From positions 6,310,917-6,374,916 of the forward strand of contig NC_088188.1 of NCBI RefSeq assembly GCF_028769735.1: a stretch of 64,000 nt of DNA, given 5' to 3'. This document shows, piece by piece, positions 48,210-60,302 of this stretch (position 1 is its first letter; the number at the start of each line of letters is the position of its first letter). Made by a program: the position numbers and the translations under genes. The notes beneath the pieces are model-generated. The model had not been told where the DNA came from. It made no database searches and saw nothing but the letters and a program-made list of their open reading frames with translations. Origin of the DNA: Zonotrichia leucophrys gambelii (taxonomy: Eukaryota; Chordata; Aves; Passeriformes; Passerellidae).

Positions 48210-49312
48210 GTAATTGTTTCCCTGTACACCCCCAAGTGATTTGTCAAAATCCCAATTGCTCCCAGGTAATTCAATATTTATGATGTCTTCATAAGGCTGG
48301 TCCCGCTCCACTGATGCAGAGGTGAGGGGGTGAATAAATTGCATAAATTTCATAAATTAGGGGGCAAAATCTGAGCTGTCAGGGAGGATGTGAAGGCAGC
48401 AATAATTGGCTGTCCAGGCAGAGGAGATGCAGAACCTTCCTCAGGTTTTTCCCAGAAAATCCTGAGCCATGCCCATGGCTGAGCAGCCCAGGCTGCCTGT
48501 TTATTGTAGGGTTTCATCTTTAATTCCTGTGTCTTCCCTAATGATCTAACATTTCGATAAAACCAGGCAGACAGCACAAATTGTCGCATTTTGAATCTTT
48601 TTTTATCATTATTGATCTTTCAGTCAGGCTCATCTCTGCCTGTGACCTTTCAGAGAGCAAGAGAGGCACTGCAGGATGGGTGGTTGGAATTTCTGGAATG
48701 CAGATCATCTGTATGAAAATCCTGGAGTTTATTTTATAAAAATAAAGACTGGGTTTTATTTTGTTTTATTTTTAGGACCCAAAATTTCTAGACCCAAATC
48801 CTTAGAAACTGTCAGAGCTGAAGTTTTCCAAGCCCAGCATCCCTTGGGATGAAAATTTGATCCAAAATCAAGAAGACGCCACATTTCTTCATGTTTTATT
48901 TTTTCTAACAATTAAATGTTGTGAGATTTTCTCTTCCCAAGACTCCATCAGCTCACAAAGCTGCTGGGAAGTGATTTTGGGTGGTAATGAATGGGTGATT
49001 TAACCAATTTTAATCAATCTCTGCCAGATTTTTGCGCTGGAAGCTGTTGCGTGGTGTCGGATGGTAATGGTGGGATAATAACAAGATGATGATGATGATG
49101 GTGATGATAATGATGATAATAATAATAATAATAATAATTCCTGCAGAATCTTAGCACTCAGAGAAGTTTTTCCCTCCTTTCTAGATGGTTTTAAGGGTGG
49201 TCCCTCAAGGTTTCCCAGCTCCAGCTGGAGCCACTCTGGGCTCGGGGCAGCCCCTGGGTGTGGTGGCAGTGCTGCAGAGCTCTCACCCCGTGTCCTTTCC
49301 GTGTTTTTGCAG
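48210..49312 (+). other. LRRC75A: Intron 2, 3' end with acceptor
   Basis: Unique noncoding DNA with a GAT/AAT trinucleotide tract at 49083-49138. It ends in the acceptor CCTTTCCGTGTTTTTGCAG before exon 3. Confidence 0.6.
49083..49138. repeat. GAT/AAT trinucleotide microsatellite
   Basis: A GATGATGATGATGATGGTGAT block grades into an AATAATAATAAT block. Confidence 0.95.
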
Positions 49313-49425
49313 GAAGGGGACTCCCTGGGAGCCATGGAGAAGCTCTGCAGGCAGCTCACCTACCACCTGAGCCCCCACTCGCAGTGGAGACGCCAGGGCA
49401 TCATGAAGAGGAAGCCGCAGTCCTG
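49313..49425 (+). CDS. LRRC75A: LRRC75A coding exon 3 (residues 132-168 plus two bases)
   Basis: A 113-bp exon begins in phase 0 with EGDSLGAMEKLCRQLTYHLS, continues PHSQWRRQGIMKRKPQS, and ends with TG before the donor GTGAGT at 49426. The split codon fits a Cys (TG|C), which follows at this point in mammalian LRRC75A as I recall. It is preceded by a good pyrimidine tract. The basic QWRRQGIMKRK stretch may bind acidic surfaces or nucleic acid, but that is only suggestion. The leucine-rich repeat half should follow in the next exon, which is not found before 64000. Confidence 0.93.
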
Positions 49426-52400
49426 GTGAGTCCCTGCTGGCTCCCAGGCTGGCCTTGCCACCCCTCAGGGGCTGGGGAGTTTTCCACGATGCTTGTGGCA
49501 AAGGTGGGAGCTGCCTGTTGCTCCCTGCAGCCACAGGAGATGCAAATTCACCCTGCTCGGAGCTGGGGTGTCCCAACCTCCAGAATTCTCCTCCCTCTCC
49601 AATCTCACCAGCATTTCCCACATTTATGGTTCCTTCATGCTCTCCCAGAGGTGTTTCCCTCTATTTCCATCTTCCTTTCCCTGCTGAACAGCACTTCAGT
49701 GCCTGGGGAGGAGGAATGGTCTGGAAAACCTGAGCCATCCGTCCTCCAAACATCCCTTGCCTCCCAAACTGCTCCAAGAGCTCCTAATTAGCTGGTAATT
49801 AATGTACAAGCACGTGTCACCATTCACACCGTGGCTTGCAGTGCACAGAAGGAATTTTGTTGTTAAAAACAGGAAAAAATAACCCAAATCCCCTCCTCAT
49901 CCAGCTCCTCAGCAAAGCATTCCCATCTGGTGTCATCTTGGATCCACAGAGCTGAGAAACCTGTGGATGAGCCTGATGAGAATGGAAAGGGCTGCTTGTT
50001 TTCCTTATGTTGGGCATTATATATTTATTATTTTTGCTTAAGGAAGCGAGAAATAGAAACAAAGCTGCAATCTGGGAGAGTCAGGATTTGTATCCAGGTG
50101 CAGGCTCGTGGTCCCAGGAGAGTTTTGGTTGTAGTGGAGCTGTAGTAGGAATTAATCCAATGAAAAAAACTGGGATAGGTAAAGAGAAGGGAGGAGTGGT
50201 CACAGGAAGAAAAAAAGACACAAGGAAATCAAGGATTGAGTGGCCAAATAGGATTAGGAGCACATTTCCCAGGGATCTGGCTTATCATCCTCACAAAGTG
50301 ATGCCCTGAGAGAGCAAAACGTGGAGAAATGTATTTCACTGGCAGCATTAGGAGAAATGTATTTCACTGGCAGTGTTACCCACATTTCTGGTGGGTTTTA
50401 AGGTGTATTGATGGCTAAAATCTGCATTTTCCAATAAAGCAGCAGAAACTGGGGGAGTGTTGGAGCTGCCAGGCTGTGTCCTGGGGGCACACGGAGCTGT
50501 AATGACCCAGCAGCTCATTAACCCTCCGGGGTTTCCTCTTAATTAGAGTAGGAAATGCTCACCCCTTATCCCCCCATTGTTCAGGTCCCACTGCTGCTGC
50601 ATCCGAGCTCTTCACAGCCCCAAACCTCCCGAAATCCTTGGAGATGACAAAACCTCGAGCCCTGCTTTGTGCCGCTCTGTCTTTAATTACCAATCCCCGT
50701 CCTTAATCCCCAGCCCGGGATCAGCGCGGTGTGAGCCCAGCCTCGTGCCCGAGATTTGCAAGGCTTTATCTGCAGCTTTTCCTTGCAGCAGCTGGGGAAT
50801 AGCTGAGGTTTCCCGGGGCTTTAGGGGCAGGGATCAGGTTTTGGGATCAGGTTTTGGGATGAGGTTTTGGGATCAGGTTTTGGCTGCCAGAGAGCCCTGC
50901 AGTGACCCAGTGCCAACGTGGGCTGCTGGTTCTGCCCCAGCCAGGCTTTGGAGGGTGGGATTTTCCTGCATTTCTAGTTTAGATGCTCTTTTAGGAGGTG
51001 GCTGTGAGTTGAACTCTTTGCTGGAAGGTGAAGTCAGTCTTGTGCTAAGGTTTAAATGCCATAAAACAGGGATTTTATAGCGAGCATCCTGCTCTGGGCT
51101 GGGGTTTCCAAGTGCACAAGGGAATTGTGAGCTCCCATTCCCAGGTGCTGGCACTGCCCTGACTCAGCCCTGCTGCCAGGTGTGGCAGGAACTCCCCAAT
51201 ATCACAGATCCACCCTTTTTCATGTGTGTGTTGCAGGGAAAATCGCTTTCCTTCCTCCACACCCACGTATCCACTGCAGGTGGGAATGGGAAGCAGAGCA
51301 GCAGCAGCAGCAGGAGGAGGATGGGCACAGAGGATGGAGCTGATTTTTTGGGCCAGGCAGAAGGAGAGAGACTCTGCTTCCTAATCCCAGCTCCTCCCAG
51401 GCTGGGTGTGCTCCCTAAATCCAGGCAGACATCCCCAGCCCTGGCACAGCAGCACCCAAACCTCTGCCAAATGACCTTATTTATTTTTTTGGCACGTTGT
51501 AAATCTGTCTGGCTCTCCCTCGCTGCCTCCACGCCTCCCTCGGAATACATTCAACATCCAGGGATGAAAATCGGGGGAAAGCCAGCAGCAGCAGGATGGA
51601 GGCAGCCTGCTAAAATCATTTCCCTGAGCCTGGCTCTGCTTGGGGACAGGATTCCAGCCCTGGAATCTCCCTGCTCCTGTCGGCATCACAAAGGCAAACC
51701 GGGAATCAAAGCTCCTGGGAGCAGGAGGTGTTTCCCAGGGGAAACCATCCCTGGGGATATCCCGGTAGGAATGAGGCAGGAATGCAGCAGAGAGGATGGG
51801 GCAGTGGGCAGCAGCTGAAGGAATATCAAATATTCACGTTGTAACTCCAAATTTGCATTCAGATAAACCCATTGTTTTTTATTTTTACACACAGTTCTTG
51901 TTAATGCCCCTGTATGAAGCAGGGGAAGAATTCAGGGTGAAGCAGCTCACTTTAAATGGCATTAAATGAGGTCAATCTGGACCTAAATTTGTGGATTTTT
52001 TGACCCTGCTGCTGCTCAGAGAAACCCCCAAATGCCCACACCAGGCTGAGCCAATGTGGCATTTTCTGCACTTTCTCACCCCATTTTTTGTTTCACAGCT
52101 TCCAGCCCTCACTTGTGCAAATCCCTCAGTGCTGGCACCTGGGAAGAGCCAGGAGCTGATTCCCTTCTCACTTCTCCTGGCTTTTCCAGGTAGTTTTCCT
52201 GAGCTGGGTTTTCCTGGGTTTTCCAGCCCATTCTTTTCTTTGCCACTTGCCCTTTCTAGTGACACCTGTGACTCAGCCTGAACTCCTTTCACCCTCTGAT
52301 GTGAAATCACCTTGAAAACAGCAGGAAAATGAATAATTTGGGGCAGATTTTGGGAACGTGGAGGCTCTGTGAGGCTGTGGCAGATTTAACCCCTGGTTGT

Positions 52401-54791
52401 CTGAGGGTTGGATGTTCTCCAGGCATTTGGCACCCAGGAGCAGAGACCTGTTGGAACAGAAGGTGTTTGGATTTAGAGATGAATTTACAGAGGTTGAGCA
52501 GCTTTATTTTGATGGCAGGAATGATCTTTTACCATCCCACTCCTGATTTCATCAGGGACACAAAACATTTCTGTCCTGCAGGAATGCTGGGTGCTGGGCT
52601 TTCATGTTGGCACTGCCTGCTTGCATTGCTTTACAAAGGAAAAAAATTATTCAAAAATGAGTTTTGATGGTGGGAGAAGCCCTTTGGAGAACAGAAAGGG
52701 AATGTTTGTGGTGGAAATCCTCCTCTGCTGTGGCAGCTGGTGGGTGAGTGAGAGGAGCTGGAGCTCCTGCAACAAAAGGTCCCTTCAGAGCACCCAGCAC
52801 AAAGGCAGGTGGTGGGAGGAGGCTGGAGCAGGGGCTCCTGGCCATTGAAATCCCATTTCTGTGTGTGTGTGTGTGCTGGAGCTGCTGCAGAGAGCAGGGA
52901 ATGTGGGAGTGGAGCCTCTGGGATGTGTGTGGGTGATCCCCTCTCCCTGTGCCCATGGGATGCCATTCCCTGCGCATTCCCTGCACATTCCAGGGCTGGC
53001 CCAGGGAGCTGAGGGGACACAGGATGCTCCAAACGCTCACAACTCAGTGGTTTGGGGTGGTGGTGTCGTTTTCCACCTTTTGCAGTGGAAAACAGACAAT
53101 TCCCAAACCTCTCTGCTCTGTCCAGCATGGCAGAGGCTCTGGGGATGGAGAAAAGCAAAGTTCTGGTTCCTGATGGCTTTTCAGGTTGGGATGCTCAGCC
53201 CAGGCTCAGACACACCCTCTGATAAATGTCTAAATGTGAAGGGAAGGCCTGGGGTGACACAGAAATGAGCTGAGATTTTGTGAGAGAGAGAGTGGAAAAC
53301 CTTTGGGAGACACCTTTGGTTTGGTGGAGTTCACACAGGGCTCAGCCAGTGAAATAAATTGGGAATATTTCCTGTGCTTTGGCAGAAATCTTTGGGAATT
53401 TGAGGTGCTGAGGAGCAGCAGGGAGCTGGTCCCCACCCAGCAAATGAGGAGCTTTGATGGGGTTCAGGGCACACAAAGAGGGAAAAAAGGAACTTTTTGA
53501 GGTACCAATAAGGAGTTGGGAGAAAAAGTTGGATGTAATTTTATCCCAGGAATGCCCTTTCCATCACCCCTGTCCTCCTCACCTCTCTCTCCCCTCCATG
53601 GCCATGGGGCATTGCCTCCATCTGCCCACTTTGGATTTTTATAGCTACTCAAGATGTGACTTTTCTCTTTCTCTTATGGCTGGGCTGGGAACAAGCCCTG
53701 ATGTGCCCTGTCAGTTCTGTTCCCTCCTCACCCTCTGCTCTGGGCTGCTGCCCTTGAGTTTATTCCCTTTGGCACCTCCCTGCTGCAGGCACAGCCCTAC
53801 AGCCCCTGCTGTGTCTGTGCTCCCATGGGCTGGGAATGTCCAAGCTGCTCCTTGGCTTGGTGGAAAATCCATTTCCCAGCATTTGGGGCTGATCCTTTGC
53901 ATTGAGATTTGGGATTTTTTGTAGATTTGAGTGGGGTGGGCAGGTTAAACCTGGGGTTAAATGTGCCCCAGCTGCTTCCCAGAAAAAAAGGGAAAATCCC
54001 AACCCTCTGAAACTGGGATGCAGCTCCCTGGAGCTCCTTGGGATGTAGAAATTCCAATGAATCTTGTGCAAAAATGGTGTTTAATGTGCCAATATCTCCT
54101 CTGGCAACCCCAGGGTTTTGTGATCATGGTGAAATGTTTTGTCCTGGTGGGAATGGGGTGTGATGTTGGAGAGGAGAGGAGGAGCAGGCCAGCACAGGCT
54201 GAGTGGGAAGAAGGGAAGGATTCCATCCAGCTGGAGGTGGATTTCTTGAATGAGAGAGGAATCAAGAAAAAGAAAAGAAAGCTGTGTCATTTTAAAGTCA
54301 ATAATTTTCAGCATTAAGAGGCTTTGGTGTTAAATAATTCTCTTTTCAGGCTAGTGGGGTGTAAATTCAGGGTGTCCCTGGTTTGTGCTTTATCCCTGGG
54401 CAGGGAGGGATGGACCTGGCAGTGCACAGGGATGTCCTGAGCTGCTCCCAGCAGCAAAACAGAGGTGAAAACCACCCAAGGAATTCCTTTTCCACCCAGT
54501 TCTCCCTGCTGGATGATGCTGAAGGCCCCAAAAGCCCAGAGAATTCAGGCCAGGCCATTGAGCCCCACTCCAGAGGCTTGGAAGGAAAATGCTGTGATGC
54601 TTCTGGTTGAGTTGAAGGAGTCAGAGACTTTTTGGCAGGATGAAAGCAGGGCTAAGCTGTGAACAGATGAAATGCTTGGTGTGGGTGAAAGGTGGAATGC
54701 TGCAAAGCTGGGGGAGTAAAGATCTGTGAGGGCTGTGGTTGAGGAATAATTCTGCAGTGTGTGGCTTGTGGCAGTTAAAGGAGCTGCCACC
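49426..54791 (+). other. LRRC75A: Intron 3 unique sequence
   Basis: Noncoding DNA after the GTGAGT donor. Small repeats include a 27-28-bp direct duplication (GGAGAAATGTATTTCACTGG) at about 50322-50372, a four-copy 14-bp repeat at 50830-50885 and a (GT)n run at about 52860-52874. The stretch at about 50480-50770 has more CpG and homeobox-like TAAT motifs than its surroundings and may be a regulatory element. The terminal LRRC75A exon is not here. Confidence 0.5.
50830..50885. repeat. 14-bp tandem repeat, 4 copies
   Basis: Four copies of GGGATCAGGTTTTG, one of them with GATGAGG. Confidence 0.95.
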
Positions 54792-54870
54792 ATCAAGGCT
54801 GGAAAAACCTTCTGAGATCAAGTCCACCACTAAGCCAAGATCACATCTTTTAAATGCCTCTAGGTATCCT
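54792..54870 (-). mobile_element. CR1 LINE 3' fragment, minus orientation
   Basis: Reading + it shows CAAGGCTGGAAAAACCTTCT, GAGATCAAGTCCACCACTAA and CACATCTTTTAAATGCCTCT. These match the reverse complement of a CR1 3' end (AAGGTTGGAAAAGACCT...GATCATC.AGTCCA...CTTTTAAATACCTCCAGG). Only about 80 bp are recognisable. Confidence 0.65.
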
Positions 54871-57800
54871 TTAAATAATTTTAAAGCATAAAGGGAGTTA
54901 TTGTTGATGATATTCTGGGAAAATTCTGATTTTCCTGTGCCTGTTGCAGTGGGAGCTGTAGGATCTGCCCCCTGCTTCCTGGAAAAACTGAGCAAACCAC
55001 ACCAAGCAGGTGGTGCTGAAATCACTCCTTGCCACTGTTTGGCCACCAGACCAGCAGGTTTGGGAGGAATTGAGTTCTTTGTCCAGCTGAGTTTGGCTGG
55101 GGGAGAAATTCTCCCTGCCCATGGAGAGGCTGCAGCTGCTGGCACACCTTGCCCAGCCAGGAGCTGCATTTGGAGCTGAGCTGTGAATAATTGATGGCCA
55201 CTGAAATGCCACCCGGGCTGGTGGCACAGGGCTGGCACATCCAAGGGATTTCAGGTTTCCCACTGGCTCTGTGTGTAAAATGAGCCCTTCCCCTCCCCTT
55301 GTGTGGGCTGCCCCCGAATTGAAAACAATTGACCCAAGCTGCAAACCCCATTCCCCTCACACTGATGAATACTGACCCTGACAACATCTCACATTGCTTT
55401 TGCTGCTCCTGTCAGCCAGAAATGCTGGAAAATAAACCTGAGGCTGGGCTGGGGTGGTTTAGGGACCAGGACACCCTTCCCCACTGGCTTTTCCCTCACA
55501 CTTTTGCTGCAGCCTTATAAACTTCAGATTTTTAAGGCACTACCTCGAATTCAAGCCACCTTCATCCTCCTCTTTCCCCTCTCCTCCTGCAGCTCAATGA
55601 AGGAATAATGGTGATTTTCCTCCCCTCCCACCTCCTTGCACTTGGGTGCTTGTGCCTCCTTCAATGTGTTTAATTAGAAAAGGCCTTTGATGGTGCAAAG
55701 TGTGGGGTTTTAATTTGGTTTTTTTTGGTAATAATTACTCCTCTGCTTCTGGGCAGAGTGGAAATGAGATTTTCCATGGACACATGGCTGGGATTATTTA
55801 AATCCATCCCCTCCACTCGGACCGGTAGAAATTGTTATTAAACGAGGGAATCAGCTGGGAAAATAATTCATCCCCCTGCTTGGAAGTGGTCCAGACACTC
55901 TGGGATGATTTATTTTGTCTCAAAACAGCCCCTGACTCCTTTTTTTGGGTGGTGAGGGGCAATTGGGGCCTGGAAAGGCATCACTCCCAGCAGCCGAGCC
56001 CGTTTAATCCCCAGCCAGCCCAGCCTGGCTGTCACCCCGGGCTGGATTTCCCAATTAAAACCATCAAGCTCCGTGATGAAGCTTTGATGGGCGCTTTTTA
56101 CATTTATGTGAATGAAGGTGTTTAGTGAGCTCATCCATCACTTTAACTCGGTGAGTTCCCGCCTCCCACTGCTGCTGCTGCCGCTCTCTTTGAATGGAAA
56201 TAATTTAAAATAACGCTGCCAAAGGGGATGGGGGGGCTGTGTCATCACCAGGGGGTTCTGTCTGTCCCCATGGGTGACACAAACTGGGCTCACCCCCTTC
56301 TTCATCCTCACACTCCCCTGGGCTCCTGGGTGGAGGGAAAAAGCCAAACCCTGTGGAGCAGCTGAAGCACAGAAGGTTCTTTTGCATCTCAAAAGGGGAT
56401 TTTGGCACCTCCAGGAAAAAGCCCAAAGCTTCTGGACGCATTGAGGTTTTTGCAGGCTGTGTTTTGACACATCCCAGCTCAGAGGAGCCCCCAGGCTGAT
56501 CCCCTTTGTCCAGCCCAGGGTGCAATATGTTCCTGCAGGTGTTTTCCTCTCTCCTTATCCAGGATTAGCACCAGCCTGGGGAGCTGGGGGGGGTTTTGGG
56601 ATGAATCCACCGTGGGGAGCTGCAGGTCAGTCCTGTGGTGCCCTGGGAGTGAGGATTATCCCTGGGCAGCTCCTGGCCTGGCACAAATGCCCATCTGGAG
56701 CCTCTCCTGCATCCCCTCCCTGCTTTCATCAGCTGCTGGCCCCTCCAGTGGGGCTCGTTATCCCAAAGACCATGAGCTGGAGATTTGGGGGAAAAAAAGA
56801 AAAAAAAAAGAAAAAAAAATAAGAAAAAGAAAGCATCTGTTGACATAATAATATGGACATAACATGGACAAATCACCGGGGAAGATTTGAAGATTTGTTG
56901 TTGTGCTGATCTCTGCAGCAGCGTTCCTGTAACAGTGCCACAAACCCTCATCACTGGTGGGTGCAGAGAGCAGAGAAAAAAAGCAAAATATTGGCATTGT
57001 TGGAGCAGAGAAGCCAAACAGGGAGAATCCAGGGAAGGTTTTTTGTGGTTTTCCTGCCTGTCCAGCAGAATTTGCAGTGCCTGGGGATGGGGGAGCTGGG
57101 CAGTGTTTGCTGCTCAGAGCCCAGGATCACATCCCTGCTCTGTTTGCACCTCTGGGGGCAGCTGGAGGCTGAAATCCCCCTCCAGCAGGGAAATGACCTG
57201 CCAGAAGCAATGGAGGGCTGGGGCAGAGGGAGTTGGCTGTGGGCAGCTCAGGCTGCTCTCCTTGTTTCCCAGATTTTTCCCTTTGTTTGGCTTTGCAGGA
57301 ATGGCTGCAGTCACTTTCTGCTCCCCCTGGGCTCAGGGAAGGGATTGAAAATGAAATAACTGCACCAAAAACTGTGCCCAGCAGGAACAGCAACCCACAG
57401 GGTGCCAGAAATTTCAAATTGAAAAACTCAATTTCAACCTCTGCTGCAGTGACAGAGGAGAGGGATGCTACAAAACCCTCTCATTGGAACAGAAGATGAA
57501 AAAGCCACCCCAAAAAAAAATCCCTTTTTCTATAGAAGGCAGCAGCAGTGGGCCAGGTCGTGTCCTGTTATTCCTCACTGGGGGCAGCTGAGGGGACAAT
57601 GGTGGCTCTGTTCTGCTCAGTCCCAGTGCTTGGTGTTAATGGGAAGCAGATGCACCCCAGGATTGGAATTCCCAAATCAGGGCTGCCAAATCCCAGGGAG
57701 CTTGGGAACAGAGTTTGCTTGGCCAGTGAACACCTGGGTGCTGAAAACCAGGTGAAACAAAGCTTTTTTGGCTTGATAGACATGCAAATTCTGATTTAAA

Positions 57801-60302
57801 AAAAGCTCTTTTGGCTCAATAAATGTACAAATTCTGATTAAAACCTGGCCAAACATCAGGTGAGAGGTTCTTGGCTGCCTCACTGTGTCCATCTCTCCTC
57901 CTTTGGCTGCTGCAGCTCCTCCAGCACAAATCCCTGGATGTTCCTCAGGATGCTCTGGAGGAGCTTCCTGACCCCTTGGATGTGGTTGGAGGCTGAAATA
58001 AACAGGGCCAGGAGACTTCTTCTCCTTTTTAATGCCTTTATTAAAAGTGATCAAAAAAAAAAGTGATTAAAAGTGATTTTTGTAACTTTTTCTCACAAAA
58101 AAATATTATTGTTCATTTTTGTTCATAACAGAGGCCACCAGCCCCACAGACCCATCCCATGGGTCCCTGTCCCCCAAACCACATCAGGAGTTTCCCTTTG
58201 CTCCATCCCTCTTTGCCTTCACTTGGAGCCCAGAGCTGCTGGGATTTTGGTGGGAAGGGCAGGATTTAGGGTCCTGCCAAGGATTTGGGGGGAAAAAGGG
58301 GAAAACAGGGGGTGATGGCAGCTGCTGGCTGTGGGAACAACCCCTTGCCAAGGAGGGAGGGGACAGCAGGACCCTGGAGCCGGGCTGGCTCTGGCTCTCA
58401 TCAGAGCAAGAGGGGACCTCAGCCTAAACTCTTCCAAATGTCATCTGTGCTCCGAGAAAATAAACATTTTAGGGAAAGCCAAGCCCCAGGCACACATTTT
58501 GGCAGCTGATCGCTCCCTAATTGCAGGAAGAGCAGTTGGGAGAGGGGTTTTGGGGTTTTATTTTTTTTGTTGTTGTTTTATTTTTTCGGTTTCTGATGAG
58601 AAAACTGGGCTGGAGGATCAGAGTTGGAATTTCTCTCCCCACCCCCAAAAATCCTGGGGTTTTCCCTTTTGTATGAATGGAATTCAGCTTATTTCAAGGG
58701 ACAGGAAACACAAAGAGCCTCTGCTAAGTATGAACTTCAAACCCTCAGCGAGGGCCTGGATACAGGGAGTTCTCCACGAATTTTTTTGGGTTTTTTTTTT
58801 GTTGTTTGACAGCACCAGGGGCAGATTTGAGGGCTGGGAGAGGATTTTGGTGAATTGGAGCCGTTGCCTCTCAATTCTGGCTGTTCCTGGGTGTTTCCCC
58901 CATCCCAGAACTCCTGAGGCTCTGCAATGGGATGGGGATAATTAACACCAGCCCCGGTTTCCATCGACGTGGCAAAACTCAGTTTGTGGTGAGGGGACAG
59001 AGCAGGAGCAGCCACGCTCTGCTCTCATTTTTGGGGTCACATCCAGCTTCTTAATGGGGTCATTCCTTCCAGAAATCAAACAAAGCACCAGCAAAACCAA
59101 AGGGAGAGGCTGGAATTAATGGGTTTTAGGGAAATCTCCATCTTGCTTTTCCAGAAAAATGCAGGAATCCTGGCCAGCGCTGCTGTTCTCCATCACATCC
59201 CTCTCCCTTTTCTTTTTCCTCCTCTTCTTTCACTTTTTTTACACATGTTGGCAGCCAGTTGGGTGTTTTTATGAGCAAATTATTAGGAATTTCTTTTCCT
59301 GTGGCCTCTTCCCTTTGGATACTGAGGGCTGCAAATGGATTTAAAGGTCCTTTTCCTAACCAGCCCTGCTTCCTCTTTTCTTAGTGGGGAATTGCTCATG
59401 TAAATCCAGCATTATTTGGGTACTTTTGTATCTCCTCAGTCATAAAATTTCCCTTCCAAGATCCTTTCCAGCCCTTTTTTTCCCCTCCTGTGCTAGAATC
59501 TGAAGAAAATGCTGTTTGTTTTATGGCAAACTCTCATTTATTGTAACACAAATCCTTATTTTGGGCCAATTCTCTTCCAGGGAGTCATTTCCAGAAGCAA
59601 CAAGCCCAGGATGTTTTCCTTTGAATTGCTGATTGCTTTTCTCTGTGCAAATTGCCTCTCCTGCAAAATCCAGGTTCTATCAGCTGCAGCTCCTTATTCC
59701 CCTGGAGTGGAGTTTGCTGGGAAAATTCCAGCAATTTCTGTATAAAATCATAGGTTTGGGAGCAAATTGGATCGTGGGGAGGGTGATATAAATACATTTT
59801 ATTTTGGGGAGGATGGGATAGGAAAATGGAGCTCTCCAACAGCAGCAGATTTACTTTTATTTTTTTTTTCCCCACTAAATTAAATAGAGTTATAATTATA
59901 GCAAAGCATTTTGATTGCTCCCAAGTGTTTATTTTTAGCATTTTGTTTAGCAGGAAATAAAAACAAATTGAGAGGGGGGGAGGAATGATGGTTCTGAAAC
60001 AGAGCAAGGAGCTTTCCCTTCCCTCCCCATCCCAACCTGCATGCAAATGAGCTGTATGCAAATGAGCTGTATGCAAATGAGCTGCTAATTGTCCCTGCTG
60101 GAGATTTCGATGGGGGGATAACAGAAATCCAATTTCTGAGCAGCTCCTGGCGTTTCATGGGGTCCCTTTGCTGAGGGACACTGAGGGACAGGGGGACAGG
60201 GGAGGGACAGGGGGACAAGGCTGGGTGGCATTTCCATGGGATCATCCTGGGAAAGCCCTCCCAGGTCAGGGAGTCCAGTGTGACCCCAGACACTGCTCTT
60301 GG
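54871..60302 (+). other. LRRC75A: Intron 3 unique sequence
   Basis: Noncoding DNA without a recognised exon. An A-rich tract lies at 56791-56832. Two related copies of an AAAGCT(T/C)TTTTGGCT...CAAATTCTGATT unit lie at about 57758-57842. A block with AAAAGTGAT repeats lies at about 58030-58080, and T-rich runs occur near 58555-58590 and 58785-58802. The stretch at 55800-56200 looks compositionally like a conserved element. Confidence 0.5.
60041..60078 (+). promoter_or_regulatory. Three octamer (ATGCAAAT) motifs at 15-bp spacing
   Basis: The octamer ATGCAAAT, the consensus site of POU/Oct factors, occurs at 60041-60048, 60056-60063 and 60071-60078 in the unit ATGCAAATGAGCTGT. This could be a small tandem duplication or an Oct-binding cluster within the intron. 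The sequence shows the sites, but their activity is inference. Confidence 0.5.
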
